From contig CBDFMV010000002.1 in NCBI GenBank assembly GCA_965249815.1, forward strand, positions 784,600 through 848,599: a stretch of DNA of 64,000 bases. Reading direction: 5' to 3'. Shown piece by piece: positions 16,055 through 24,036 of this stretch (position 1 is the stretch's first letter; the number at the start of each line of letters is the position of its first letter). A model generated the notes under the pieces. That model ran no database searches and was not told the origin of the DNA. It saw nothing but the letters and a program-made list of their open reading frames with translations. This DNA comes from JAJAZB01 sp965249815 (GTDB lineage: Bacteria > Bacteroidota > Bacteroidia > Cytophagales > Spirosomataceae). The translations under genes were made by a program, and so were the position numbers.

Positions 16055-17266
16055 TTAGTGCGTCGGTTTGCTGGACACCGGGGCCGAAGCGTGGAAATCG
16101 GCCTGAATGCGGCGGGCGTAGTCGTCGAGGAGGGCCAGTACGCGGGGGCGGTCGTCGGCCCGGAGCACGAAGCCGACGTGGTGCTCTTCCTGCATTTTCC
16201 ACCAGATTTCTTCGTCGGTAAAACCCGCCGTGTCGGGCCAGGCGTGGCGTGCCAGCGAGATGACGATGCCCGAATACCGCTGCGCAGCGGGCGGAAGCTG
16301 GTAGGCATCGCCCCGCGCCATCGCCGATTCGATGCGCGCCCACTCGCGCCAGAGGTTGATGCCGGTGGCCGCTTCGACCATCTCGGCCAGGTGCGCGCCG
16401 CCCACGCGGGAGGCCGTTTCCAGAAAATAAAACTGCCCGTCCCGGCCTTTGATAAACTCCGAGTGCGAGGCCGAGTAACTCATGCCGAAAGCCGTGAGCA
16501 GTTGCTGGTTGAATTCGCGCAGGGCGGCCTCGTCGGCGGAGGCGTAGGGCACCGTCACGGAGCGGAAAATGCCCCCGCCGTGGGCCACTTCCATCGGCGT
16601 GCTGAGGTATTGGCTCGACTGACAAAACACCTGCTGGCCATCCACCGACAGCGCATCGACGTGAAACACGTCGCCGGGCCGGAACTGTTCGACCAGAAAC
16701 TGGTGCCGCCGGTCGCCGAGGATGTGAACGGCCTCCCAAAGTTCGGCCTTCGACTGTACTTTTTTGATGCCCGTCGTCGAGGCTTCGCCTCGGGGTTTGA
16801 GCACGCAGGGAAATTCAATGGAATCGGCGAAGGCCGTTACCTGCGCGTCGGAGAAAAGGGGCGAGAACTTCGGTTGGTTCAGCCCCGCGTGGGCGGCGCG
16901 CATGCGCATGGCGAGTTTGTCGCGGAAGTAGCGGGCGGTGGTCTGGCCCATGCCCGGAATGCGGAATACTTCGCGCAAAAAGGCCGCTTTTTCCACGTCG
17001 AAATCGTCGAGGGCCACGATGCGGTCCACCGGGCGGGCGCGCATCAGGTGGGCCATGCCCGTGGCGACGGTATCCAGGTCGAGGTGGCCGCTGGCGTCGG
17101 GTTCGACGAAAAATAGTTCGTCGATGGCCTCGCGCGCCCAGGGTTTGTGTTCAATTTTTTTGTCCGTGAGCAGAAAGACCGTGTTGCCCGACGCCTTGCA
17201 GGCCCGCAGGAATTCATTGCCTTTGAAAAACGTGGAAATGCACAGGAACGTGAGGGGTTTCGGCAT
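16055..17266 (-). CDS. ATP-grasp domain enzyme
   Basis: This is a 403-residue protein starting MPKPLTFLCIST; the longer frame upstream reads through the neighbouring repeat and is rejected. The N-terminal pre-ATP-grasp Rossmann-like region (residues 1-100) precedes an ATP-grasp fold with nucleotide-binding lysine in C-V-L-K-P-R-G-E-A-S-T-T-G. The E-Q-F-R-P-G-D-V-F-H-V-D block and H-S-E-F supply metal and substrate positions. ATP-grasp enzymes ligate a carboxylate to an amine or thiol. No carrier or partner ligase is encoded nearby, so the substrate is unknown. Confidence 0.85.
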   Translation of the reverse strand: MPKPLTFLCISTFFKGNEFLRACKASGNTVFLLTDKKIEHKPWAREAIDELFFVEPDASGHLDLDTVATGMAHLMRARPVDRIVALDDFDVEKAAFLREVFRIPGMGQTTARYFRDKLAMRMRAAHAGLNQPKFSPLFSDAQVTAFADSIEFPCVLKPRGEASTTGIKKVQSKAELWEAVHILGDRRHQFLVEQFRPGDVFHVDALSVDGQQVFCQSSQYLSTPMEVAHGGGIFRSVTVPYASADEAALREFNQQLLTAFGMSYSASHSEFIKGRDGQFYFLETASRVGGAHLAEMVEAATGINLWREWARIESAMARGDAYQLPPAAQRYSGIVISLARHAWPDTAGFTDEEIWWKMQEEHHVGFVLRADDRPRVLALLDDYARRIQADFHASAPVSSKPTH

Positions 17267-17311
17267 GGTGTTGCGCGCAGGATTCGTTTCGCGAAAAGTA
17301 CGCAAGAAACG

Positions 17312-17403
17312 GCAATGAGTGAAAGAGCGGAGGAAGGAATGAGTGAATAGCGGCAGATGCTTTTCCATACACTCATTCCTTCATGCTCTCCTTCACTCAT
17401 TGC
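17312..17403. repeat. Long imperfect inverted repeat
   Basis: Two 34-bp arms (17312-17345 and 17370-17403) match at 30 of 34 positions around a 24-nt loop; the outer 12 bp are perfect (gcaatgagtgaa). The arms contain degenerate repeats of atgagtg and ggaaggaa, with only weak 7-bp periodicity. The right arm overlaps the last codons of the minus-strand gene ending at 17397. Confidence 0.8.
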
Positions 17404-18710
17404 TTTTGCAACCCCACCGCCAGTCCGACCGTATAGGGTCGCCAGCCGAAGCGCCCATCGGTGGTTTGGTAGGCCGTGGTTGAAAAACGCAGCGTCGGTT
17501 CCACGCGCAGGCTCCAGCCTCCACCCACGGGATGGCTCGCGCCCAGCCCGGCCGTCAGCGCCCCGGTGGGTTGCTGTCCCGTGGTGCCCCAGGCCAGACC
17601 CGCTTCACCGCCCGCCAGGGCGTAAAACGTTTTCCCGAACCGGCGCAGCACCGCCGCGTTCAGCCCGGCGAATTGTTGCCGGAATTCGGTTTGGCCGGAG
17701 CGGGTCTGGTAAAACGACTGCACGGTAACGCTGGTCGGATCGGGGCGACTGGTGGCAACGGAATCGAGCAGCCCCGTTTGTTCGGTGTACGAAAATTTCT
17801 GATTCAATTGGTTGAAAACCAGCGATAACCGCAGCGACCAGGATTCGGAAAGGGGTTTCTCAAAACCCACCTGCGCCCGCCAGCCAAGCCGCCCAGGCGC
17901 AAACCGACCCGCCGACTGCACGTGCCGCACAAACCCGTCGTCGGAGGAGTTGGGCATCAGGTTGGCATAGGCGTACTGCCCCGCCACCGTACCAAACCAC
18001 GCCAGCCGACCTGCGCCAAACCGGCGGGAAAGCGCCGGAACCGGTTGGCCAACTACGGGCGGGAGGCCCCAGCGCGGCGCAGCCCAGGTGCGGCTTTGAA
18101 GGGGCTTCAGGGCGAAACCGGGCTGGTTTTCCGGCCCTGGCGATGCGTGATTTTCTGAGAAAAGCTTTCGATCTTCAAAAAAATAGCTGGATTTCGAATC
18201 GAGACGCTGGTTCGCGCTCCGGTCATTTTTCCTCGGGTTCAGAAAAGAACCGTTTCTGGCGGGAAACCGGCGATCTTCCGGTAGCGCCCCGCCGGGTACA
18301 CCGACCGATGCGCCCACTTGCCAGGCTGGTACCGACGGTACCATTGCCTGAATTGCCGGGGCTTTCGGGTTGGTTTGGAAACCGGCAACGGGCAGGCGGG
18401 TAGCAACGGGGCGGTATTCGCGGTGAACCGGCAAAACCCCGCCCGTTCGCTTGCCAGCCGGGATGAAAAGTCGTTCGCCGAGGCCGGTCCCGACCAGCAG
18501 CAGGGCGAGCAGGCCCACCGCCGTCCGGCCCCACCGGGTGCGGCGCACGGGCACCGAATCCACCCCAGTCCGGGTGAGTTCGGCCCGGATGCGGTCAAAC
18601 GCCAGCGGGTCGGGGTCGGCCCCGAACCCGGCGGGGCCGCCCTCGGCGGGGCCACCCACGGCGAAGCGCTCGCGCAGGGCGTCGTCGAAAGGGTCGTCAG
18701 TCGGTTTCAT
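17397..18710 (-). CDS. Sigma-factor partner: membrane-anchored protein with beta-barrel-like C-terminus
   Basis: This is a 437-residue protein in three parts. Residues 1-58 are acidic and cytoplasm-like (MKPTDDPFDDALRERFA). One membrane helix spans about residues 62-78 (TAVGLLALLLVGTGLG). The long remainder has a low-complexity linker (80-200) and then alternating aromatic strands ending in GLAVGLQKQ, like an outer-membrane-type barrel. The start codon overlaps the 3' end of the ECF sigma gene by 14 nt, so translation is coupled. The layout (cytoplasmic tail, one helix, periplasmic sensor) fits an anti-sigma factor, but no zinc-binding HxxxCxxC motif is present. Confidence 0.65.
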   Translation of the reverse strand: MKPTDDPFDDALRERFAVGGPAEGGPAGFGADPDPLAFDRIRAELTRTGVDSVPVRRTRWGRTAVGLLALLLVGTGLGERLFIPAGKRTGGVLPVHREYRPVATRLPVAGFQTNPKAPAIQAMVPSVPAWQVGASVGVPGGALPEDRRFPARNGSFLNPRKNDRSANQRLDSKSSYFFEDRKLFSENHASPGPENQPGFALKPLQSRTWAAPRWGLPPVVGQPVPALSRRFGAGRLAWFGTVAGQYAYANLMPNSSDDGFVRHVQSAGRFAPGRLGWRAQVGFEKPLSESWSLRLSLVFNQLNQKFSYTEQTGLLDSVATSRPDPTSVTVQSFYQTRSGQTEFRQQFAGLNAAVLRRFGKTFYALAGGEAGLAWGTTGQQPTGALTAGLGASHPVGGGWSLRVEPTLRFSTTAYQTTDGRFGWRPYTVGLAVGLQKQ

Positions 18711-19254
18711 AGCGTACGATGCCTACGGCGCGGAGTTCCCGCCGGAGCCAGGCTTTGGCCCGCGCCAGTTGTGATTTCGAGGTGTTGTCCGAAATGTCCA
18801 GCAGTTTCCCGATTTCGGGATGGGTGTAGCCTTCGATCACGTACAGGTTGAACACCAGCCGGTAACCGTCGGGCAGTTGCTGAATGAGGCGGAGGAGTTC
18901 GTCGGTGCCCAACTGCGCAAGCAGCGGGGCGTCGTCGCGCGCGGCAGCTTCGGGTACGGCATCCAGATCGGTGGTGTGGCGGTATTTTTCGTGCTGGTGG
19001 TAGTGGTTGATGGCCGTGTTGACGACCACCCGCCGCACCCAGGCGTTGAGGTGATCGGTATGCCGGAGTTCGCCGAGGCCCCGGAAAATTTTTACAAACG
19101 CCTCCTGAAAAATGTCTTCGGCCTCGGCCCGTTGCCGGGCGTACCGCAGGCAAACCCCCATCATGCTCCGTTTATAACGCTCGTACAACGCCGCCTGCGC
19201 GCGGGCGTCGCCGCGCTGGCAGGCCTTGAGCAGTTCGGCGTCGGTACGGAACAT
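18697..19254 (-). CDS. ECF-type RNA polymerase sigma factor
   Basis: This is a 185-residue sigma-70 family protein starting MFRTDAELLKACQRGDARAQ; the longer upstream frame translates the flanking palindrome. Region 2 contains D-I-F-Q-E-A-F-V-K-I-F (core and -10 recognition) and W-V-R-R-V-V-V-N-T-A-I-N. Region 4 contains GYTHPEIGKLLDIS..SQLARAKAWLRREL. It overlaps the membrane-anchored partner gene by 14 nt. The target regulon is unknown. Confidence 0.92.
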   Translation of the reverse strand: MFRTDAELLKACQRGDARAQAALYERYKRSMMGVCLRYARQRAEAEDIFQEAFVKIFRGLGELRHTDHLNAWVRRVVVNTAINHYHQHEKYRHTTDLDAVPEAAARDDAPLLAQLGTDELLRLIQQLPDGYRLVFNLYVIEGYTHPEIGKLLDISDNTSKSQLARAKAWLRRELRAVGIVRYETD

Positions 19255-19330
19255 GGGTTTGGGTAAAATGGATAAATGGGGTAATTGACCCAGGTGGTCT
19301 GGTCGGAATAAGGGGCTTTCATGGTGAGGG

Positions 19331-19448
19331 AACCACCCCGCCCTGCGGGCACCCCTCCTTGAAAAAAGGAGGGGAACCGTAATCGTCCTGGAACAGCAAC
19401 GAATCCCCTCCTTGAAAAAAGGAGGGGTGCCCGCAGGGCGGGGTGGTT
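19331..19448. repeat. Nested palindrome: two hairpins inside a 28-bp inverted repeat
   Basis: Perfect 28-bp arms (19331-19358 and 19421-19448, outer word aaccaccccgccctgcgggc) flank two identical 23-nt small palindromes (19352-19374 and 19405-19427, cccctccttg followed by aaaaaaggagggg). It fills most of the 306-nt spacer between the sigma factor start and the Ig-repeat gene. The rest of that spacer shows nothing I can name. Confidence 0.85.
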
Positions 19449-19560
19449 CGGTCGGCTGAGAAAGGCGGTTTGGATACCACAAAACTTAGGTCAAATTGGT
19501 AAATAAGTAATTGAGCGCGAGGGGCAAATTACCCATTTCCCGATTACTAACTCGACCAGG

Positions 19561-20790
19561 CTATTTTCTCAGCGCCACCGCGACCGTGCCCGTCACTTTC
19601 CCGCCCTTCGTAGTCGTGATTTCGTAGGTAAATTTATCGCTTTCTCCCGTTTTAGGCGGGGTGTAAAACACCTTCAACCCGTCAATCTCGGCCTTGCCCA
19701 GCAGGGGTTTCGTGCCAATGGCCAGGCTGGCAGCGGGCGAGCAGAGCACGTCGTTGGCCAACACGGGAATTTCCACCCGATCGCCGCCCAGTTTCACCGT
19801 CACCTTGTCGGCTTCGGTGTGGTTTTGGCAGGCCGGGTTGAGCGGTTCGACGGCAATTTTCACAACCGCCGTCGGGCATTCTTTCCCGTTGGCAAAGCAG
19901 ACCTGGTACGTGAAATCGAGCGTACCCGAAAAACCGGGGGCGGGTTTGAAAACCACCTCATTCGCCGCGTTGACCGTGACCGTACCCGCCGCCGCGCGGG
20001 GCAGGGTTTTGAGCGAAACCGTACCCGGTTTGTCGCAGAGCCGGTCGTTTTTCAGCACCGCCAGCACCACTTCGGGCGTGCCTTCCTTCACCGAGGCCGC
20101 GTCGGGAGCGAGGGTCACCTGGCACCCCACTACCGGCGGTTCCACGGCGACTTTCACCGCCGCCGCCAGCAAGTCGGTGCTGCCAGCGAGGTGGTACACG
20201 TACACAAACGAATCCGTGCCCAGAAAACCCGTGGCGGGTTTGTAAATAATGGTTTTGCCCTTTACCTCGGTGGTGCCGTGCTGGGGCGCGATGCCCACTT
20301 TGAGCGAACCGGGGTCGAATTCGCCGCTGCAAAACCGGTCGTTGGCGATGACGTCGATGGTTACCGGCGTGTTGGGCAGGGTGCGGGCGGCGTCGGCCTG
20401 CGCCCCGGCGTTGCAGGGGAGTTGTTCCGGTTTGGGTTTGATGACCACCCGAATGGTATCATTCACCGGGCCGTTGCCCGCCGTGCGGTTGAGCGTAAAT
20501 TGGTCTTCGGCTTCCTGGAGCGTCGAATCGGGCCGGTAGAGCAGGTAGCCGTTGGTCAGAAAATTGAGCTTGCCAAAACGGGGGCTGGTGCCCACGCGGT
20601 AGGTCGTGACGCCGTCGGTGGCGGCGGCGAGGGAAATCGTTACGTCGTCGCCGGGCAACGAGTAGACGGTTCGGAAACCGGCCGGACCCGCCGCCGGATC
20701 GGGCGCGACGTCGCTGCCGATGCGGTCGCAGGCGGGCAAGCCGACGAGCATCAGGGCCGAAAGGAGCCTGGAAAAACGGAAAAAGCGCAT
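19561..20790 (-). CDS. Lipoprotein with Ig/cadherin-like repeats
   Basis: This is a 409-residue protein with a lipoprotein signal peptide (MRFFRFSRLL..LVGLPAC; the lipobox cysteine is about residue 21), which sets the start at 20790. Three homologous beta-sandwich repeats of about 90 residues follow, each with a V-x-x-N-D-x-x-C block (IDVIANDRFC, LAVLKNDRLC, IPVLANDVLC) and a F-x-P-x-x-x-F-x-G/S-x-D-x-F-x-Y block. This is the Big/cadherin-like pattern of Bacteroidota surface proteins. A probable N-terminal fourth copy (residues 30-110) is more divergent. It probably has a surface or periplasmic adhesion or scaffold role. The conserved cysteines could form disulfides. Confidence 0.75.
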   Translation of the reverse strand: MRFFRFSRLLSALMLVGLPACDRIGSDVAPDPAAGPAGFRTVYSLPGDDVTISLAAATDGVTTYRVGTSPRFGKLNFLTNGYLLYRPDSTLQEAEDQFTLNRTAGNGPVNDTIRVVIKPKPEQLPCNAGAQADAARTLPNTPVTIDVIANDRFCSGEFDPGSLKVGIAPQHGTTEVKGKTIIYKPATGFLGTDSFVYVYHLAGSTDLLAAAVKVAVEPPVVGCQVTLAPDAASVKEGTPEVVLAVLKNDRLCDKPGTVSLKTLPRAAAGTVTVNAANEVVFKPAPGFSGTLDFTYQVCFANGKECPTAVVKIAVEPLNPACQNHTEADKVTVKLGGDRVEIPVLANDVLCSPAASLAIGTKPLLGKAEIDGLKVFYTPPKTGESDKFTYEITTTKGGKVTGTVAVALRK

Positions 20791-20944
20791 GGAGTAACTG
20801 GTTTTGCGGGTGAAACAACCGGCGAAACGCGTTTCAATCCGCAAAGACCACGGCCCCGGGCAAAGGGTTGCGCCGCCATTTCCCGAACTCCGTTTTTCTA
20901 CGACCTCCGCGCAAACCCAACGTCCCCGGCGGTTAAATTCTCAC

Positions 20945-22411
20945 TCACAGGTTCCGCAAAAATTCCACCAGCAGCCGTACCCCGAAGGCCGTCCCGGCGC
21001 GCTGGGGCGCAAAATCGATGTCGCCGAAGGCCACGCCCGCGATGTCGAGGTGTGCCCACGCCACGTGTTTTTCCGTAAAAACTTCCAAAAACTTCGCGGC
21101 GGCGATGGCCCCCGAATGCGGCAGGCCGGAGTAGTTGCGCAGGTCAGCCACGTCCGATTTAAGGTGTTCGGCGTAGTCTTCCCAGAGCGGCAACCGCCAG
21201 AGGCGCTCGCCGGTGGCTTCGCCCGCGCGTTTGAGGCGTTTGCCGAGGTCGTCGTTTTCGGTGAAAAGGCCCGCAGCGTGGTACCCCAGCGCCGCGATGA
21301 CGTTGCCGGTGAGCGTGGCGAGGTCGATGAGCACGTCGGGCTGGTAGTTTTTCAGGCAGTACGCCAGCCCGTCGGCCAAAATGAGGCGGCCCTCGGCGTC
21401 GGTGTCGGTCACTTCGATGGTTTTTCCGGCGTACGAATCGATCACGTCGCCGGGTTTCATCGCGTCGCCGTCCACCGAGTTTTCGGTACTGGGCACGATG
21501 CCGACGAGGTGGACGGGCAACTTCAGCCGCGCCGCCAGTTCGAGGGTGCCGAGCACCGCCGCCGCCCCGCCCAGGTCCGATTTCATGAGGTGCATGTTGG
21601 CCGAGGGTTTGATGGAAACCCCGCCCGTATCGAAGGTGACGCCCTTGCCCACCAGCCCGACTTTTTTCGTCGCCCCTTCGCCTACGTACTCGCAGACGAT
21701 GAAGGCCGGTTCGTTGCGGCTGCCCCGGCTCACGGCGTGGAGCGCCGCCAGGCCCGCCTCCTGAATCTCGCCGTCGTCGAGCACCCGCACCGCGTAGCCG
21801 TGTCGTTCGCCCGATTCCATCGCCCACGTCGCCAGGGTTTGGGGCGTTTTGTGGTTGGCCGGGGCGTTCATCAAATCGAAAACGCGGAGTTGGGTGGCGG
21901 CAGTGGCCACGGCGGTTTGCAGGCCGGCGTTGGCCGCTTCGCGCTGGTCGGCGTCCACGACGAGTTCCAGGGTGCCTTCTTCGCCGAAAAACAGACTTTT
22001 CGGCGCGTCGTCGGTTTTGTACATCCCCAGTTTGTACCCACCCAGCAGGGCACCGTTTACGGCCCATTCCACCCACTCGACCGGGCAGCCGCGCAAATCG
22101 AGCGCCACGGCGGCGGGCAGTTTGGTTTTTTGCTGGAAAAACAACGTCCGGAAGGCCCGGATGAGTGGGCCGGACGTTGGCGCGCCCTCACCGGGTTCTT
22201 TCCCCAAACCGAGCAGGTAGAGCTTGCGCCCGGCGCGGCGGTAAATCGGGAAAATTTCTTTGGCTTCGGCCTTGAAGTCGGTCGTCAGCGTGTCGGCAGC
22301 CAGGCCGGTTTCGGTGGCGATTTGGGTCAGTTTGTCGGCCAGGGCGTCGTCCTGAACCAGCGGCCGGACCACGGCGGGCGCGGTGGGAGTGGAGGAAAAA
22401 GTGAATTGCAC
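20945..22411 (-). CDS. pepA: Leucyl aminopeptidase (peptidase family M17)
   Basis: This 488-residue cytoplasmic metallo-exopeptidase has the M17 metal and catalytic blocks in order: VGKGVTFDTGGVSIKP, then N-S-V-D-G-D-A-M-K-P-G-D, then T-D-T-D-A-E-G-R-L-I-L-A-D-G-L. It removes N-terminal residues from peptides and may act as a hexamer. Length is typical. The esterase gene ends 100 nt upstream, separated by a heptamer repeat. Confidence 0.95.
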   Translation of the reverse strand: MQFTFSSTPTAPAVVRPLVQDDALADKLTQIATETGLAADTLTTDFKAEAKEIFPIYRRAGRKLYLLGLGKEPGEGAPTSGPLIRAFRTLFFQQKTKLPAAVALDLRGCPVEWVEWAVNGALLGGYKLGMYKTDDAPKSLFFGEEGTLELVVDADQREAANAGLQTAVATAATQLRVFDLMNAPANHKTPQTLATWAMESGERHGYAVRVLDDGEIQEAGLAALHAVSRGSRNEPAFIVCEYVGEGATKKVGLVGKGVTFDTGGVSIKPSANMHLMKSDLGGAAAVLGTLELAARLKLPVHLVGIVPSTENSVDGDAMKPGDVIDSYAGKTIEVTDTDAEGRLILADGLAYCLKNYQPDVLIDLATLTGNVIAALGYHAAGLFTENDDLGKRLKRAGEATGERLWRLPLWEDYAEHLKSDVADLRNYSGLPHSGAIAAAKFLEVFTEKHVAWAHLDIAGVAFGDIDFAPQRAGTAFGVRLLVEFLRNL

Positions 22412-22424
22412 GGGGGATTAGGAA

Positions 22425-22502
22425 AATATTCAATGCTCAATTTTCAACGTTAAATGTTGATTCTTAAGTCATTGAACATTGGGAATTGAATATTGAAAAT
22501 GC
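22425..22502. repeat. Heptamer-based inverted repeat (word attcaat)
   Basis: From 22428 the sequence reads as 7-mers attcaat, gctcaat, tttcaac, gttaaat, gttgatt. From 22470 it reads cattgaa, cattggg, aattgaa, tattgaa, i.e. the same word in reverse complement. The arms are degenerate. It fills the spacer between the stop of the esterase gene (22512, minus strand) and the pepA start (22411). Confidence 0.75.
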
Positions 22503-22511
22503 TTGGCTTTT

Positions 22512-23579
22512 TCAGGAAAAAAGCCATTCCACCGCCTTCGGAAATTCCCGCGCCCAGCGGGCTTCTTCGTGGCGGCCTTCGGGGTCGAAGGAAAACTGCG
22601 TCTGCACGTTGGGATTCCGCCGGAGCGTGGCGTCGAGCCGTTCGAGCGAACTTTTCATGGACTTGGTTTCCCGACCGCCGCCGAAAAGGTAAAACTGCGT
22701 GGGCGGCGCGTCCGTCAGGTTTTTGGCGTCGGAAAACGTTTTCCCCGACACCCACAGCGAGGGCGAAAACACGAGCACCTTGCCGAACACCGGCCAGGCT
22801 TTCACGCCCGCGAAATAACTCAGCAATCCACCCAGCGAGCTGCCGCCGATGCCCGTAAACTCGCGCTCGGGCCGGGTGCGAAACTCGCCGTCGATAAACG
22901 GTTTGACGCCTTCGATGAGCGCCCGCACGAACGCTTCGCCCTCGCCGCTGCCCAGCCACCGGTGGGTGTACGGATTGAATTCGCTCTTGCGGAAATCCCC
23001 GCCGTGGTCGATGCCCACCACGATGAAATCACCGCGACCGCGCTCTTTCAGGATGGCCAGACTGCGTTCGAGGCCCCAGTCGCCGAAGCCCGCGCCGCCC
23101 TGCACGAGGTTCTGGGCGTCGAGCAGGTACAGCACCGGGTAACGACGCTCGGGTTGCACTTCGTAATCGGCGGGCAGCAGCACGCGCAGGCGGCGCGGGC
23201 GACCTAAAACGGGGAGTTCAAACCCGTCGATGTCAATGAGTTGGGGCAAAAGCTGCGGGTGAAACGGCTGGCCTTCGCGCCGCCAGTGCGGCACGTAGTC
23301 GCGGTGCAGGCCCGTCGGCGGGTCGGTCACGCGGTTGGGCGGGGCTTCGCCGGTGGCGTCGAGCTCCACGTCGGCCCAACTGCCGCGGGTGTACTTGTAC
23401 ACCAACGGGCGGGGCCAGTCGACACCGTCGGGGAGGGCGATGCCGTAATGCCCAATACCAAGGCGCTGCAACTGAAACCGCTCGTCGGCGGGCATCCAGT
23501 CGTTGAAAGTACCCGCCACGAAAACGGGGCGGTCGTCGGTGGCGTCGGTGTAAAGTTCTAAACGGAAGGAATCGGACAT
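22512..23579 (-). CDS. Esterase-fold alpha/beta hydrolase with N-terminal CBM48-like domain
   Basis: This is a 355-residue protein starting MSDSFRLELYTD. Residues 1-90 form a glycogen-binding-like early-set domain (VFVAGTFNDWMPAD..VYKYTRGSWADVE). Residues about 120-355 are an enterochelin-esterase-like alpha/beta hydrolase (YPVLYLLDAQN; VVGIDHGG; nucleophile elbow GGSSLGG; C-terminal GRHEEARWAREF with the likely catalytic His). There is no signal peptide, so it is cytoplasmic. Candidate roles are hydrolysis of siderophore or carbohydrate esters. The domain order matches the esterase-D/ferulate-type family. Confidence 0.8.
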   Translation of the reverse strand: MSDSFRLELYTDATDDRPVFVAGTFNDWMPADERFQLQRLGIGHYGIALPDGVDWPRPLVYKYTRGSWADVELDATGEAPPNRVTDPPTGLHRDYVPHWRREGQPFHPQLLPQLIDIDGFELPVLGRPRRLRVLLPADYEVQPERRYPVLYLLDAQNLVQGGAGFGDWGLERSLAILKERGRGDFIVVGIDHGGDFRKSEFNPYTHRWLGSGEGEAFVRALIEGVKPFIDGEFRTRPEREFTGIGGSSLGGLLSYFAGVKAWPVFGKVLVFSPSLWVSGKTFSDAKNLTDAPPTQFYLFGGGRETKSMKSSLERLDATLRRNPNVQTQFSFDPEGRHEEARWAREFPKAVEWLFS

Positions 23580-23692
23580 TCTCGGAAATTCAATCAAACC
23601 TACGGGAGGTTTTACCAATTTTGGGTTGAATAAGTTTCAAAAGAGGTGTGCCAAACTGCCGCCCCCTTCACAACGCTACCACGTATTGACCC

Positions 23693-23986
23693 ATGACCTA
23701 CGAAACCTTCACCGCCAGCCTCGCCCAACCCGCGCCCCCGACGGGTCTTTCGCCCGTGCTCCAGGCCCTCTGGCACGAGGCCCACGGCGACTGGACCGCC
23801 GCCCACGAAATTGCCCAGAGCGCCGAAGGCACGCCCGCTTTCGATGCCCTGCACGCGTACCTGCACCGGGTCGAGGGCGACGCCTTCAACGCGGGCTACT
23901 GGTACCGCCGCGCCCGGCGGCCCGTGTTCGATGGACCGCTGAAAACCGAGTGGGAGGCGCTGGTGCGGGAGTTTCTGGCGGCGTAA
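23693..23986 (+). CDS. Small conserved hypothetical protein (EGD-NA-YWYRRA motif)
   Basis: This 97-residue soluble protein has a distinctive central motif H-A-Y-L-H-R-V-E-G-D-x-x-N-A-x-Y-W-Y-R-R-A, which I recall from short conserved proteins in several phyla, and an earlier A-L-W-x-x-x-x-G-D-W block. Predicted all-helical. It lies inside the 5' open stretch of another frame that continues into the downstream dehydrogenase, but the conserved motif and normal start support this frame. The dehydrogenase starts 50 nt downstream. Confidence 0.7.
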   Translation: MTYETFTASLAQPAPPTGLSPVLQALWHEAHGDWTAAHEIAQSAEGTPAFDALHAYLHRVEGDAFNAGYWYRRARRPVFDGPLKTEWEALVREFLAA

Positions 23987-24036
23987 ATCGTTGGGGTTTC
24001 CTGCCTATTTTTACGCGCCGGTTTTACCCCGAAAAC

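Noticed and set aside
19255..19482. 76-codon N-terminal extension of the sigma factor
   Set aside because: It translates the nested palindrome; ECF sigma factors start near MFRTDAELL.
23626..24036. 137-codon N-terminal extension of the FAD/FeS dehydrogenase
   Set aside because: It is arginine/proline-rich, overlaps the conserved 97-residue gene in another frame and precedes the normal family start at 24037.
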